NCBI RefSeq assembly: GCF_002632585.1
Contig: NZ_NIBV01000003.1
Span: forward strand, 224,612-288,611
Source: Xenorhabdus szentirmaii DSM 16338
GTDB lineage: Bacteria > Pseudomonadota > Gammaproteobacteria > Enterobacterales > Enterobacteriaceae
Direction of reading: 5' to 3'
DNA length: 64,000 nucleotides
Positions 1 through 9,616 of this stretch are shown here, piece by piece (positions within the stretch are counted from its first letter, which is position 1; each line of letters opens with the position of its first letter). The notes under the pieces were generated by a model that searched no databases, had not been told where the DNA came from, and worked only from the letters and a program-made list of their open reading frames with translations. The translations under genes and the position numbers were made by a program.

Positions 1-903
1 CGCTGCGTCGTATGTCGGTTTAAAGAATTCTGACAAGTAATCGTTGGGTCGAACATTGGGATCGAGCTGCATTTCACCGGGACGAATGCCACCGGTGGCA
101 AGGCTGGCCATCTGGGTTGAAGCAAAGTCGGTTTTATCAAGAATGCCCGAAGAAGTGAAGATTTTATGGGTTGATGAATTGTGGATATAACCATTGCTCA
201 CATCCTGCTGAGCTTTGTTCTCTCCTGTAATCTGTTTCTCTGGTTGTGGGGAAGAATTGATATCGATATTGATCAAGCTCTTTGGCGGATTAGGAAGCGG
301 ATCTCCTTTATTCCCTGTATTAATTGGCGGTAGATATATACTATGTCTTTTTTCATAATGATCGCCATTGCGAACCATATCGTCACGAATGATTGGGGCC
401 TTATGATATTCAAGCGTCTCTCTTAACTTAAAACGATTGTGATTGGGTAATAGATTTCCTTCATCAAGGACTGTAACACCTACAACGGCCTGTTTCCAGT
501 CATTATACCCAATAGAATGTAATGAGTGATACACAAAATCTACGCAGCTATTGTAGTTCATTGCATAGTTATCAGAATTAAATCCAGCTGACTTTGGATT
601 ATCTGAGAAGTCGTTTAACGCCTTGTACTGTTTCTCTGTCAACGCAATGGTGACTTCATAAGAGGTCTGTTGATAAGCAGCGTCATCATAAGGAGTGACT
701 TTCCCTGCCCCAAACGGTACCCCCTCCTTTGACTCGAAACCGACACTTCTTTCATTTCCGTTACCATCATTTATCACATACCACATATGACCAGCGGCTG
801 ATTTGTGCATGTCTCCCGCTTTATTCTTACCCTTATCTTCCTGATAAATATATTTAGCCCCCATGGGGGCAACTTTATACGTTACAGTATATTTATTTTC
901 CAT
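1..903 (-). CDS. probable type I-secreted protein, papain/NlpC-like N-terminus (partial)
   Basis: An open frame of 301 codons starts at the ATG at 901-903 and runs off the window edge, so only the N-terminal part is seen. No signal peptide is visible. A His in SAAGHMWY (H39) is followed by a Cys in NYNSCVDFV (C120). His before Cys is the order of circularly permuted papain-like or LRAT/NlpC-P60-type hydrolases; this fold is inference only. From about residue 190 the chain is rich in Pro, Asn and Lys, like a linker. On the same strand, downstream of this gene's start, the order is a DUF5625 lipoprotein, HlyD and HlyB, so it may be the substrate of that exporter. RTX repeats or a C-terminal signal would lie outside the window. 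Existence of the gene is fairly sure; function is not. Confidence 0.6.
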   Translation of the reverse strand, partial: MENKYTVTYKVAPMGAKYIYQEDKGKNKAGDMHKSAAGHMWYVINDGNGNERSVGFESKEGVPFGAGKVTPYDDAAYQQTSYEVTIALTEKQYKALNDFSDNPKSAGFNSDNYAMNYNSCVDFVYHSLHSIGYNDWKQAVVGVTVLDEGNLLPNHNRFKLRETLEYHKAPIIRDDMVRNGDHYEKRHSIYLPPINTGNKGDPLPNPPKSLINIDINSSPQPEKQITGENKAQQDVSNGYIHNSSTHKIFTSSGILDKTDFASTQMASLATGGIRPGEMQLDPNVRPNDYLSEFFKPTYDAA

Positions 904-948
904 ACTTATTATTTCCTCTAGTCGTTATTTCTCTTTTTTCTATATAAA

Positions 949-1473
949 TCAAATCTTCGGATCGTAATAGGTGAATTCAACAAAACTCTCGATGCCATTA
1001 AAAGCAGGAACATCTTCTAGGGTAGTAATTACCGCAGAGTAGAGTCCAGGGGGTAGGAAAAATGTTTTTATTTCTCGTACAGCTGTATTTATACTTCTCT
1101 CTTCGTAATCGAAAAGACTCCCGCCTTCGGATCCCATAGCATTTATTTTATTGTCAAAAAAAATCTGTCCATCTTTAACAATACGGAGTGAAACAGGGGT
1201 TATTACTCCGCTTTTATCAATTCTCCCAAACAACTCAAACCGCCTTACCATTTCATCAGAATCATCCGTAGTAGCAAAAAGCAGAGCAAACTGATAATTC
1301 CCTTTATTTTTGATTTCAAAATCAAATTTTACTGATTGGCCAGACCGTGTTATATCAATCGGTTTGTATATATCAATGTACTTAGAACATGACACTAATA
1401 AGGCGAAACTGAAAAAAACAATGATATTGCGCCAATGTTTGAACCTTCGGTGTATTTGTAATACTTTCATCAC
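949..1473 (-). CDS. DUF5625-like lipoprotein, possible immunity protein
   Basis: 174 residues. A basic start and a hydrophobic stretch (IIVFFSFALLVSC) end in a lipobox with Cys near residue 29, so it is probably a lipoprotein. The mature part resembles DUF5625 proteins: an early IDITRSGQSVKFDFEIK strand, a middle VSLRI segment, and a C-terminal PPGLYSAVITTLEDVP block. Proteins of this family are commonly found beside toxins or secretion genes. It lies immediately upstream (45 bp) of the probable secreted protein and downstream of hlyD on the same strand. A periplasmic or outer-membrane immunity role against that protein is a reasonable inference but unproven. Start chosen at the first ATG, which gives the signal peptide; the second Met is equally possible. 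Confidence 0.6.
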   Translation of the reverse strand: MMKVLQIHRRFKHWRNIIVFFSFALLVSCSKYIDIYKPIDITRSGQSVKFDFEIKNKGNYQFALLFATTDDSDEMVRRFELFGRIDKSGVITPVSLRIVKDGQIFFDNKINAMGSEGGSLFDYEERSINTAVREIKTFFLPPGLYSAVITTLEDVPAFNGIESFVEFTYYDPKI

Positions 1474-1587
1474 TTCACTCCAATCAAAGTAAGACTGAGA
1501 AAAACATTTTTGACCACTAACGATGCTCTATCTTAATCACAGTAAATTGCGAATATGGAGAACCGACTTCATAGAAATATCGTTTCC

Positions 1588-3003
1588 TTACCGCTCTCTC
1601 AAGCTTTCATCCAGATGTTGTTGCAACGGACTCAGGAAATAATCAATCACCCTGCGTTGATCGGTTTTTATTTCTGCCGTAATCGACATGCCCGGAGATA
1701 ACGCGACTCGCTGACCATTGACCTGCACGTGATCCGATTTCAGGCGAATACGGCTGCTATAAATGAGCCCGCGCTTTTCATCCTCAATGGCGTCGTTCGA
1801 CACGCTGAGAATTTCGCCGTCAATGGTGCCGTACTTGGTGAAAGTGAACGTTTCTACCTTGACGGTGACCGGTTGACCAACATGGATGAAGCCTACATCC
1901 TTATTTTCCAGCATTGCCTCCACTTCTACGGGTTGATCTGTGGGAACAATGACCATCAACGGCTGAGCGGGTGTCACCACGCCACCGACGGTATGGATAG
2001 CGAGTTGTTGAACTGTACCGGCCACTGGAGCTTTAAGGTTGGTCAGGTTTTCCTGATAACGGGCCTTTGCCAACTCCTGAACCAAAGTCGCTGCTTTTTT
2101 GTTGGCTTCTTGTTGCTGGTCGAGCATGGCACGGCGGTTCTGCGCAATAACCGCCTCACGCCGACGTTGTGCTTCATCCCGGGCAGCGGTGTTCTGCAGG
2201 ACACTGGCTTGCTGTACACTTAACTGGCGTTGCAGATCCAGCCGTATCTGTTCTTTTTCCAAATAGGCATGCCGCGATACATACTGTTTCGTCAGCAACC
2301 GTTCGTAATCCTTAGCTAATTGTGTAGCAATCGGCAGCGTTTTTCTCAGGCTGGCTACCTGAGACTGAGCAGATTGAATTTCAGCGCTGCGTTGGCGGAT
2401 TTCGGCATCCACTAACTCCAAATTACTGCGGTATTCCTGATATTGTCCCTGAAGCCAGCGCTCGGCACTTCGCACCTGCTCAGGACTAGCGTTGGCAATC
2501 GTTCCTGTCAGCGCCGCTGGCGGCTGTTGTTGATTGATCGCATCAAGCATGGAGGTACTCCGTGCACTATCGATACGAGACGCCAGCAGTTCACTCTGGA
2601 TTCGGCTAACGTCGGCGCTTGCTGCCGTTGGATCGAGTTCGACCAACAACTCACCAGATTTTACCATTTGGCCGTCATTGACGTGGATTGCTTTGACCAC
2701 CGCCGTTTCGCGGGGTTGAATCAATTTGGTTTTCCCATTGGGAACAATTTTTCCCGGAGCAACAGCCACGACTTCAATTTTGCCAATGTAAGCCCAAAGC
2801 AACGCAAGTAAGGCAAACCCCATAATGCCCCAGATGAAAATTCTCGGGGCCGGATGAACGGGTGTTTCCTGCAACTCCAAAGCCGTCGGTAAAAACTGTA
2901 ATTCATCAGCTTGCCGTGGCGACATATCCATGCTTTTACGTTGACGCCAGGACTGACTCCACACATCACGATAGCGTTGTAATAAGGAACCCATTGTGCT
3001 CAT
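1588..3003 (-). CDS. HlyD-family type I secretion periplasmic adaptor
   Basis: 471 residues, the usual length of HlyD/PrtE membrane-fusion proteins. It has a short cytoplasmic N-terminus, one transmembrane segment at about residues 53-75 (FIWGIMGFALLALLWAY), and a biotinyl-lipoyl-like half motif (VAPGKIVPNGKTKLIQP). A long Gln/Ala-rich coiled-coil hairpin spans about 120-310. A second lipoyl half (LKAPVAGTVQQLAIHTVGG) and a beta-barrel domain ending in PGMSITAEIKTDQRRVIDYFLSP follow. This is the classic signature of the HlyD family. The protein should bridge the inner-membrane ABC exporter encoded just upstream and a TolC-type outer-membrane channel. No TolC gene is in the window, so a housekeeping TolC is presumably used. 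Confidence 0.93.
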   Translation of the reverse strand: MSTMGSLLQRYRDVWSQSWRQRKSMDMSPRQADELQFLPTALELQETPVHPAPRIFIWGIMGFALLALLWAYIGKIEVVAVAPGKIVPNGKTKLIQPRETAVVKAIHVNDGQMVKSGELLVELDPTAASADVSRIQSELLASRIDSARSTSMLDAINQQQPPAALTGTIANASPEQVRSAERWLQGQYQEYRSNLELVDAEIRQRSAEIQSAQSQVASLRKTLPIATQLAKDYERLLTKQYVSRHAYLEKEQIRLDLQRQLSVQQASVLQNTAARDEAQRRREAVIAQNRRAMLDQQQEANKKAATLVQELAKARYQENLTNLKAPVAGTVQQLAIHTVGGVVTPAQPLMVIVPTDQPVEVEAMLENKDVGFIHVGQPVTVKVETFTFTKYGTIDGEILSVSNDAIEDEKRGLIYSSRIRLKSDHVQVNGQRVALSPGMSITAEIKTDQRRVIDYFLSPLQQHLDESLRER

Positions 3004-3097
3004 AAGAAGTTTTTATCCTTGAACTGGCGTATGTTTATCTTCGTCACATCTACCTCTGATTACGTTATTAGCCGTTTTCATCATACGTTCCAGCCTT

Positions 3098-5239
3098 TCA
3101 CCCCTGCTGCATTTGATGCAGTCGTGAATAGTGGCCATCCTGACGCCCCAATAACTCGGCATGATTTCCTTGTTCGACGATCTGTCCCCGATCCATCACG
3201 AGGATGCGATGCGCATCGCGCACAGCTGACAACCGATGGGCGATAATAATGACCGTGCGTCCCTTGCAAATGCTTTGCATGTTCTGCTGCACAATCCGTT
3301 CAGACTCGTAGTCCAGCGCACTGGTCGCCTCGTCGAAAATCAAAATGCGGGGATTACCAATCAAAGCGCGGGCAATGGCTATCCGTTGCCGCTGACCACC
3401 CGAAAGTGACGCGCCGTGCTCCCCCACAATAGTGTCGTAACCTTCAGGCAGTTCAAGAATGAATTCATGGGCACCGGCCATGTTGGCAGCATGCATGACC
3501 ACTTCGAGCGGTGCCCCAGGATCAATCAAGGCGATGTTTTCCCGAATGCTGCGGTTGAATAACATATTGTCTTGCAACACCACACCAATCTGCCGACGCA
3601 GTGAGGAAACATCAGCCAATGCCAGATCCATGCCATCAACCATGACCCGTCCACGTTCCGGAACATAAAGTCGCTGCAACAAACGAGTCAGGGTACTTTT
3701 GCCTGAGCCTGAACGCCCCACCACACCAATGATTTCTCCTGCACCAATGGTCAGGTTGATCCCCCGCAATACCTCAGAACCATCAGCCCGATAACGAAAA
3801 TGCACCTGATCGAACTCTACCCGCCCCATGAGCGGCGGCACAGTGCTACGTGTAGCCTGTGATAATTCAGTTCGGGAATTGAGGATATCTCCCAGACGCT
3901 GCACTGAAACTCCGGTCTGCTGGAAGCTGGTCCACAGTTGCGCCAGGCGCATAATAGGGCCGCTGACACGACCGGCCAGCATATTGAATGCGATCAATTC
4001 TCCCACCGACAACTGCCCATCTATCACAAGGCGGGCACCAAGCCAGAGTGTGGCAACGGTCACTAACTTGCCGATAAATGATACGCTTTCATTGGCGAGG
4101 GTAGATAAGGTCTGTGTTTTGAAACCTGCGGCAACATAAGCTGCCAGTTGATTATCCCACTTACGGATGGATTGCGGTTCAACCGCCATTGACTTTAAAG
4201 TATCGATGCCATTGATCGTTTCGACAAGGAATGCCTGATTTTCGGCATTGCGCGTGAAACTCTCCTGCAATCGCTTACGCAAGAGGGGGGTAACCAACAT
4301 CGAGACGAGCGCATAGAGCGGTAATGATAACACCACAATGAGCGTCAGCCAGCCACTGTAGTAGAACATCACAAGGATGAACACCAGAGAAAAAAGGACA
4401 TCGATCATCAGGGTAATGGCGTTGCCTGTGAGGAAGCTGCGAATGTTTTCCAGTTCGCGTACACGAGCCACAGAGTCGCCGACTCGCCTGGCCTGAAAGT
4501 AAGCCAACGGCAGATTAATCAAATGCCGAAACAGACCCGATCCCAACTCCACATCGATGCGGCTGGTTGTGTGCGCAAACACATAACTACGCAAACCGCT
4601 CAGTGCCGACTCAAACAGCATGATGCCCAGTAACCCCACTGCGACAACATCCAGCGTGGTTAAACCATGGTGCACCAGTACCTTGTCCATGACCACCTGA
4701 AAGAATAACGGCGTCACTAAGGCAAACAACTGTAAGGCAAAAGACCCCAGTAAAACTTCACCCAATAACTTGCGGTATTTGACGATGGCCGGAATAAACC
4801 AAGTAAAATCAAAGCGCGAAGTCCCACCGGACAAACTGTTACTTGGGCGTACAAGCACCAATTGCCCTGTCCAACGCTGTTCAAGTTCATCAAAGCTGAT
4901 AACTTCGGGGCGCGCCGCGCGCGGATCCTGAATAAGCGCCTGTTCCTTATCCAGCTTAGCTAAAATAAAAAATTTACCATCCTTATCAATGGCAATGGCA
5001 GGCAATGGCGTATGTTCAAGTCTAGTCAGTGTTGTGCTTACTACCTTGGCTTTCAGCCCTGAATGACGAGCAGCCAGCAGCAGCTCTTTCTGGGTAAGGC
5101 CTTGGTTAGAAGTAGAAAACTCGTGTGAAAGTTGTTCAGTAGATATAGCGATGTTGTGAAACCTGGCTAACATAGCCAAGCAAATCAGGCCTGTGTCCAG
5201 CTCTGGGGAAGAATGGGGTGACTCTGTCTCAGTACTCAT
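3098..5239 (-). CDS. HlyB-like type I secretion ABC exporter with degenerate C39 domain
   Basis: 713 residues. Domain order: N-terminal C39-peptidase-like domain (about 1-135), six-helix ABC transmembrane domain (about 150-440), and C-terminal ATPase. The ATPase has Walker A GRSGSGKS (about 507), signature LSGGQRQRIAIARAL, Walker B ILIFDEATSAL and switch AHRLSAV. In true C39 proteases the catalytic Cys lies in a CGLxC-type motif. Here the equivalent stretch is DTGLICLAML with Thr16 in the Cys position, so the domain is probably a C39-like docking domain as in HlyB. The substrate is therefore expected to keep a C-terminal signal rather than be cleaved at a double-glycine leader. First gene of a minus-strand operon with hlyD, 94 bp upstream of it. 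Confidence 0.93.
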   Translation of the reverse strand: MSTETESPHSSPELDTGLICLAMLARFHNIAISTEQLSHEFSTSNQGLTQKELLLAARHSGLKAKVVSTTLTRLEHTPLPAIAIDKDGKFFILAKLDKEQALIQDPRAARPEVISFDELEQRWTGQLVLVRPSNSLSGGTSRFDFTWFIPAIVKYRKLLGEVLLGSFALQLFALVTPLFFQVVMDKVLVHHGLTTLDVVAVGLLGIMLFESALSGLRSYVFAHTTSRIDVELGSGLFRHLINLPLAYFQARRVGDSVARVRELENIRSFLTGNAITLMIDVLFSLVFILVMFYYSGWLTLIVVLSLPLYALVSMLVTPLLRKRLQESFTRNAENQAFLVETINGIDTLKSMAVEPQSIRKWDNQLAAYVAAGFKTQTLSTLANESVSFIGKLVTVATLWLGARLVIDGQLSVGELIAFNMLAGRVSGPIMRLAQLWTSFQQTGVSVQRLGDILNSRTELSQATRSTVPPLMGRVEFDQVHFRYRADGSEVLRGINLTIGAGEIIGVVGRSGSGKSTLTRLLQRLYVPERGRVMVDGMDLALADVSSLRRQIGVVLQDNMLFNRSIRENIALIDPGAPLEVVMHAANMAGAHEFILELPEGYDTIVGEHGASLSGGQRQRIAIARALIGNPRILIFDEATSALDYESERIVQQNMQSICKGRTVIIIAHRLSAVRDAHRILVMDRGQIVEQGNHAELLGRQDGHYSRLHQMQQG

Positions 5240-6311
5240 TTTTTATCCATATCGCGTCCATGCCTATTTTTTAAAACTGAAAATATTAGGCAATTTAGGA
5301 AATTACAGCTGTAGCTCATTTTTAACTACAGGAATTGGATCTCCCTCCACTTTCAGCCAATAATATTGGATAACCGATTTGATGTAGGGAGCATAATAAA
5401 AAAATTCTGTTTGGCCTTAAGTGCGTCAGACCTAGAGTGTTGTTTTAGCGTTAATATTAAGATCTGGTTATTCGCGTGTATAAGCTGTATTACGAGCACA
5501 CATTATCCGGCAAGCTCTGTGACTTTTTTTGCAGGAGGATGTTTGGATAGTATTATCAAATAAAATGGTGTTCTTTATTGCTAAGCAACACTGAGTAAAA
5601 CGACATAAATTATGTATCAATTTAATCGACTTTTCAATCAAATAACAATATAGACTCCGATCATGTTTTTAAAATTCAAGATTAATAACCAAGAATTAAA
5701 AACAAATCAAAATTAAATATCAAGAACTGCTAACATTAAATAAATGTACCATAATTAGGCCACTCACTTGCATTTCTCCCCTTGTCACACACAGAATTGT
5801 TCGTGATGCAAAGTGCAGAATTATTTTAGAAAATAACACAAAGACAATCAAAAAAAGAATAATGTGCCATAAGGAATAATAAGAATAATCCAATTCCATA
5901 TATTGAGTTATAGCATTAATTTGTTTGAGCAAGAATAGTATGTATTACAACCAGAATTCATGTAAGGTGCATTCAATTTACTCCTATTAAAGATACTGGA
6001 TGAATACAATTAGCTCAATAGTCAGTCGCTCATGCTCTCGCCCTCATTCCATATATCCAAATTATTTTAAATATGATTATTCCCATCAAAAATATTCAAA
6101 TGATAACAACCATCTTTACGCGCGGCCAAATTACTACTTGGCATATTAATTGGCATTCATTTAGTTCCAGAGGTGAAAATTAAATACGTTATTTTTTGTT
6201 TTTATGGATAATATTAAAAGGACAATAGTTATTGGTATCATTGCAAGTGTTTTCTTAAAAAATCACATCATTATCGAGTCATTTTCCTGAATGAAAATCG
6301 TCTGTACTACT
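5240..6311. other. AT-rich stretch without a convincing gene
   Basis: About 1.07 kb between the divergent ends of the exporter gene and traG. It is strongly AT-rich and contains only short frames. A 65-codon plus frame at 5366-5563 and a 70-codon minus frame at 5720-5932 (with one hydrophobic segment) have no supporting ribosome site or recognisable similarity. The promoter of the hlyB operon should lie just right of 5239. In related elements more transfer genes follow traG; here there is none, so this stretch may mark a deletion or a junction with other cargo. Confidence 0.4.
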
Positions 6312-7826
6312 CTACTTACCCTTCGACATCACCTTCTGCATCACCATCTGCCCAAACATACCAACGGATTGCCTGACCTGCCCCACGCCCTGACTCATCA
6401 TGCCACCAACATCGCCCATCCGCACCCCGGCCCAGGCCAATGCCCCCAACCAAACCATCGGCAGGACAATAAATAACGTGCCCATCACCAGCCCCATGAT
6501 TAAATCATCCGACGTGTTCTGCATGCCCGCCAGATTAAACAGGCTGTGGGTGTCTGAGCCGTACAGGGCATCCAGCAAATGGCTGTCCAGCCAGCGCGCC
6601 AGCTCCCACCAGAACGTCAGGAAATTCAGCGCAAAAATCACACAGGTCAGGGTAAACACGGTTTTAAACTCATACGCAGCCACCAACAGCAGCAACGGGA
6701 TTAAGATATACAACGCCATTAAAATCACCGCCTGCATCATCGGCAGGGCCTGACGCACCGCATCGAACATCGGCATATTAAGTAATCCGCCCAGCAATGT
6801 TCCTGCGGAGGCACCGACCCGGTTAGAACCATCCAGCAAAGTGGGATCGGCATTACCACCATAGCCGGCATAAACAACCCCTTCCTGAGAAACGGTCAGA
6901 TTCACCGGGCTGACCAGACGGCGGATCACGGCTTCCTGATAAGCGGGCGTGTTTTTACCCAACATTTTCAGTGTCGCAGACAGACGCAGCCACAACCCCG
7001 GGTCGGCCTGCGCCAGCACCCTGTCTTTCAGGCCGATGTTGGCGGCTGACCACCAGACCTGACAGCGCGGATAGCCGCCCTGCCCGGTATACGGCCGCCC
7101 GTTGTCCCGGCTCTCCTGCCATGGAAAGTCAGCCCGGGGCGTGCGCGATTGCAGCATCCGGTAATCGCCGGCTAAAAATGTGCGGCTGCCCAGCCAGCCG
7201 ATATCATTCAGGATAATCGGGTCGCGGGAGTGTTCTTGATCGCGTTGTTGCCACTGATACAGGGCCAGCGCATAACAATCGTGGGTAAAATCCTGCAACT
7301 CGGCTGCCAGTGCCGGGCTCTTGATACGGGTATGCTGCACGTCAAAACGCAGTTGCCGTAAATCCGGCCGACAGGGAATGGCGGCCACCGCCGCCTGCGT
7401 CAGCCCTTTGGATAACCGATGCACCACAGCCCACCAAATCGGCACTGCCGCCGTTTGATTGTTCAGGCTGGATATCACCGGCGCATAACCGCTGTTCTCC
7501 GGCGCACCGGGTGTCCAGGTGCCACAGCTTTTGGTCCGGGCGGTATCATACTGGAGGGTGCTGAAGCTGACATTGACCAGCGGCACGCAGCAAAACACCA
7601 TGACGAAAAACGCACTGTAGAGCGCATTTTCAATCCGGGCCAGTGACTGCAATCCATTGGGACCTTCGTCCTCCCCGCACTCCCGCACTTTCAGCCAAAT
7701 GGCCATCACTTTGACCACTAACGGCAGGGTAAACAACCCCGTGGCAATCAGAATGTGCCACAGGCCATTGTTCACCACCCAGCCGAGCAGGGTCAGGAAA
7801 TATTCCAGATAACTGTTCGTGGTCAT
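6312..7826 (-). CDS. TraG-N-like conjugal transfer membrane protein
   Basis: 504 residues, matching the N-terminal-domain-only TraG proteins (PFL_4711-type) at the end of PFGI-1/SPI-7-like ICE transfer operons. Hydrophobic segments lie near residues 15-45 and 88-110, and a cluster of four lies at about 365-470. The central periplasmic part carries Cys pairs. In F-type systems TraG-N takes part in pilus assembly and mating-pair stabilisation at the inner membrane. The start overlaps the stop of the upstream 111-residue gene (ATGA), which indicates translational coupling. It is the last recognisable gene of this minus-strand operon. Confidence 0.88.
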   Translation of the reverse strand: MTTNSYLEYFLTLLGWVVNNGLWHILIATGLFTLPLVVKVMAIWLKVRECGEDEGPNGLQSLARIENALYSAFFVMVFCCVPLVNVSFSTLQYDTARTKSCGTWTPGAPENSGYAPVISSLNNQTAAVPIWWAVVHRLSKGLTQAAVAAIPCRPDLRQLRFDVQHTRIKSPALAAELQDFTHDCYALALYQWQQRDQEHSRDPIILNDIGWLGSRTFLAGDYRMLQSRTPRADFPWQESRDNGRPYTGQGGYPRCQVWWSAANIGLKDRVLAQADPGLWLRLSATLKMLGKNTPAYQEAVIRRLVSPVNLTVSQEGVVYAGYGGNADPTLLDGSNRVGASAGTLLGGLLNMPMFDAVRQALPMMQAVILMALYILIPLLLLVAAYEFKTVFTLTCVIFALNFLTFWWELARWLDSHLLDALYGSDTHSLFNLAGMQNTSDDLIMGLVMGTLFIVLPMVWLGALAWAGVRMGDVGGMMSQGVGQVRQSVGMFGQMVMQKVMSKGK

Positions 7827-8158
7827 GACACACTTCCCTGACTGGCTGACAGGGCGTATTCACCCAGCAGGATAAACAACAGGCTGACCCCCATCATCCG
7901 CCTCAGCGTTGTGCGATATTCCGCCTGATGTTTCACGCTTTGCCCGATTTTCCAACCGCCCCAGAGCAACCATCCGTAAAGGCTTAATCGCCATAACAGC
8001 CAAAGCGATTGATACCTTGCCAGCCCGCGATTCAAGGCAGACAGGGTTTCGGGATAATTCATCCCTGCCCAGCCGACAGTTAACGTCACCACCATCACCA
8101 ACGCGATAATCAGTGATAATCCGATGCCTCGTTTTAATCTTGCACGTTTTTTTGCCAT
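7823..8158 (-). CDS. small ICE membrane protein of unknown function
   Basis: 111 residues with a basic N-terminus and three hydrophobic segments (about 12-30, 49-68 and 88-103). It lies between the TIGR03755 gene and traG, 8 bp after one and overlapping the other by 4 bp. A small membrane protein occupies this position in related ICEs, so a role in the transfer apparatus is likely from context. No catalytic motif is visible and the molecular function is unknown. Confidence 0.75.
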   Translation of the reverse strand: MAKKRARLKRGIGLSLIIALVMVVTLTVGWAGMNYPETLSALNRGLARYQSLWLLWRLSLYGWLLWGGWKIGQSVKHQAEYRTTLRRMMGVSLLFILLGEYALSASQGSVS

Positions 8159-8166
8159 CGTCGAAC

Positions 8167-9603
8167 TTACCTGCGCTCACGGTTGGGGGCTTCCAACTGA
8201 TAAAAACGGGTATCCTGACTGTCCGCGACCTGTTTTTGCGGATGAGCGTGAATACGCTGCGTATCACGCTCAATAATGGTCAGAATGGAATTACGGGAAA
8301 GCGCCTGCTTCAGCTCCATTTCATTTTTCAGCGCATTGATTTCCCTGTCCAGGGCGGCAATCCGGCGGTCGCCTTCTGCCAGCGCTTCCGATTGTGCGGC
8401 CGCATTGGGTTCGGACATGCCAGTGATCAGCATTCGACGCATCAGTAACGCGGTTTCAATGGTCTCACTCATCGCCAGCTCCCCCGCCAGACGCGCAGTC
8501 AGGGCAGCCCTATCGGGATCACGCTGCAACGCCTGGATCACACCCTGTGTTACGGCCAGACTGCCGGTTTTCAGTTTGGTGAGATTCGCCCGTGTGGGTT
8601 TCTCCGTGCCGCTGACCAGTTTCACCAGTTGTTCAGTGTTCGTTTTGGTGTGGGCTTCCAGCATCGGGGCAAACCCCGTTCCCGCGACCGTCGCCCCCGG
8701 CTGGTGTTGCTCGCCTCCACTGGCGCACTCTGTGGCTTGCGCGCAGGTACGGATGGCCCGGTCGCCCAGTACACTGACCACCGCCTCAGCCGCTTCCCGC
8801 GCCGTGCTGAATTTACGGCAGGCACTGCCCTCGCAATTGAAGGTGCTGACCGATGACTGGCTCAGTACCGGCAACTGATTCATCATATTAAACCCGGCGC
8901 TGGCTAAATCACGGGTCGGACGAATGGCAGCCTGCCCCTTTCCGCCCTGTCGTTGCCCGCCAATCCATGAATGCCCGCCGGCACCGGTCGCTTTGGTGCC
9001 GGCATTATTGACACGCACTGCATCACCACCCCCGCCGTTGACCTGATTTTTGTACTCCTGCAACGCCGCTGATTGGCTCCATTTGTTGTTCTGCGCAAAA
9101 TCCATCATTCTCTTCGCCATGTTCTGACAATTGAACTGGGCTTTATCAAACGCCACATTGGCCTGCAATACCCCGTTGGTCAGCATGTCATACAGCCCCG
9201 GATTGGCCCGCTGAATTATCATGGCGGGGGGGCTGGCAACCGCTCCGGTGGCCCCCTGAACCACATCACTCATCAGGTTTTTGAATCCCGCCGTAATACC
9301 GTTAAGCTGATTGCTGATCGTGGTTTTCAGGTCGAAATTGCCACACATCAAATCCGAACGCCAGCCCAGCTCCAGACCGGCCAGCATGGTTGAACCGCCG
9401 CGACTGGCCGGCTCAGAAATCACCGAGCCGCCACCCAGCGTATAAAACAGCGTATCGGAGACGGCCCCGCTGGCCTCTGCGCCATAGCCCAGGGCACTTC
9501 GATTCACCTGCGGTAAGGTGAGGGACAGCCCGGTCGCATGGGACTGTATCGGAGCAAGCATCATTGCGCCCACGACCAGCCATACGGCGTTTCTTGTCGT
9601 CAT
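8167..9603 (-). CDS. integrating conjugative element protein, TIGR03755 family
   Basis: 478 residues from the ATG at 9601-9603, chosen because a perfect AGGAGG lies a few bases upstream and the first 22 residues form a signal peptide (VWLVVGAMMLAP...SHA). The mature protein begins with the family-typical LTLPQVNRSALGYGAEASG and YTLGGGSVIS stretches, and carries conserved Cys residues (LMCGNFDL, QFNCQNMAKRMMDF). The family is found only in conjugative elements of this type and is a TraH-like periplasmic or envelope component by position. It lies 13 bp after the TIGR03756 gene and is cotranscribed with it. Confidence 0.9.
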   Translation of the reverse strand: MTTRNAVWLVVGAMMLAPIQSHATGLSLTLPQVNRSALGYGAEASGAVSDTLFYTLGGGSVISEPASRGGSTMLAGLELGWRSDLMCGNFDLKTTISNQLNGITAGFKNLMSDVVQGATGAVASPPAMIIQRANPGLYDMLTNGVLQANVAFDKAQFNCQNMAKRMMDFAQNNKWSQSAALQEYKNQVNGGGGDAVRVNNAGTKATGAGGHSWIGGQRQGGKGQAAIRPTRDLASAGFNMMNQLPVLSQSSVSTFNCEGSACRKFSTAREAAEAVVSVLGDRAIRTCAQATECASGGEQHQPGATVAGTGFAPMLEAHTKTNTEQLVKLVSGTEKPTRANLTKLKTGSLAVTQGVIQALQRDPDRAALTARLAGELAMSETIETALLMRRMLITGMSEPNAAAQSEALAEGDRRIAALDREINALKNEMELKQALSRNSILTIIERDTQRIHAHPQKQVADSQDTRFYQLEAPNRERR

Positions 9604-9616
9604 CTGACCTCCTGAT

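Noticed and set aside
5366..5932. Two small frames in the AT-rich gap (65 and 70 codons)
   Set aside because: No ribosome site, no family resemblance, and such lengths are expected by chance in this composition.
8276..8878. 200-codon plus-strand frame within the TIGR03755 gene
   Set aside because: Antisense shadow of a well-supported minus-strand gene.
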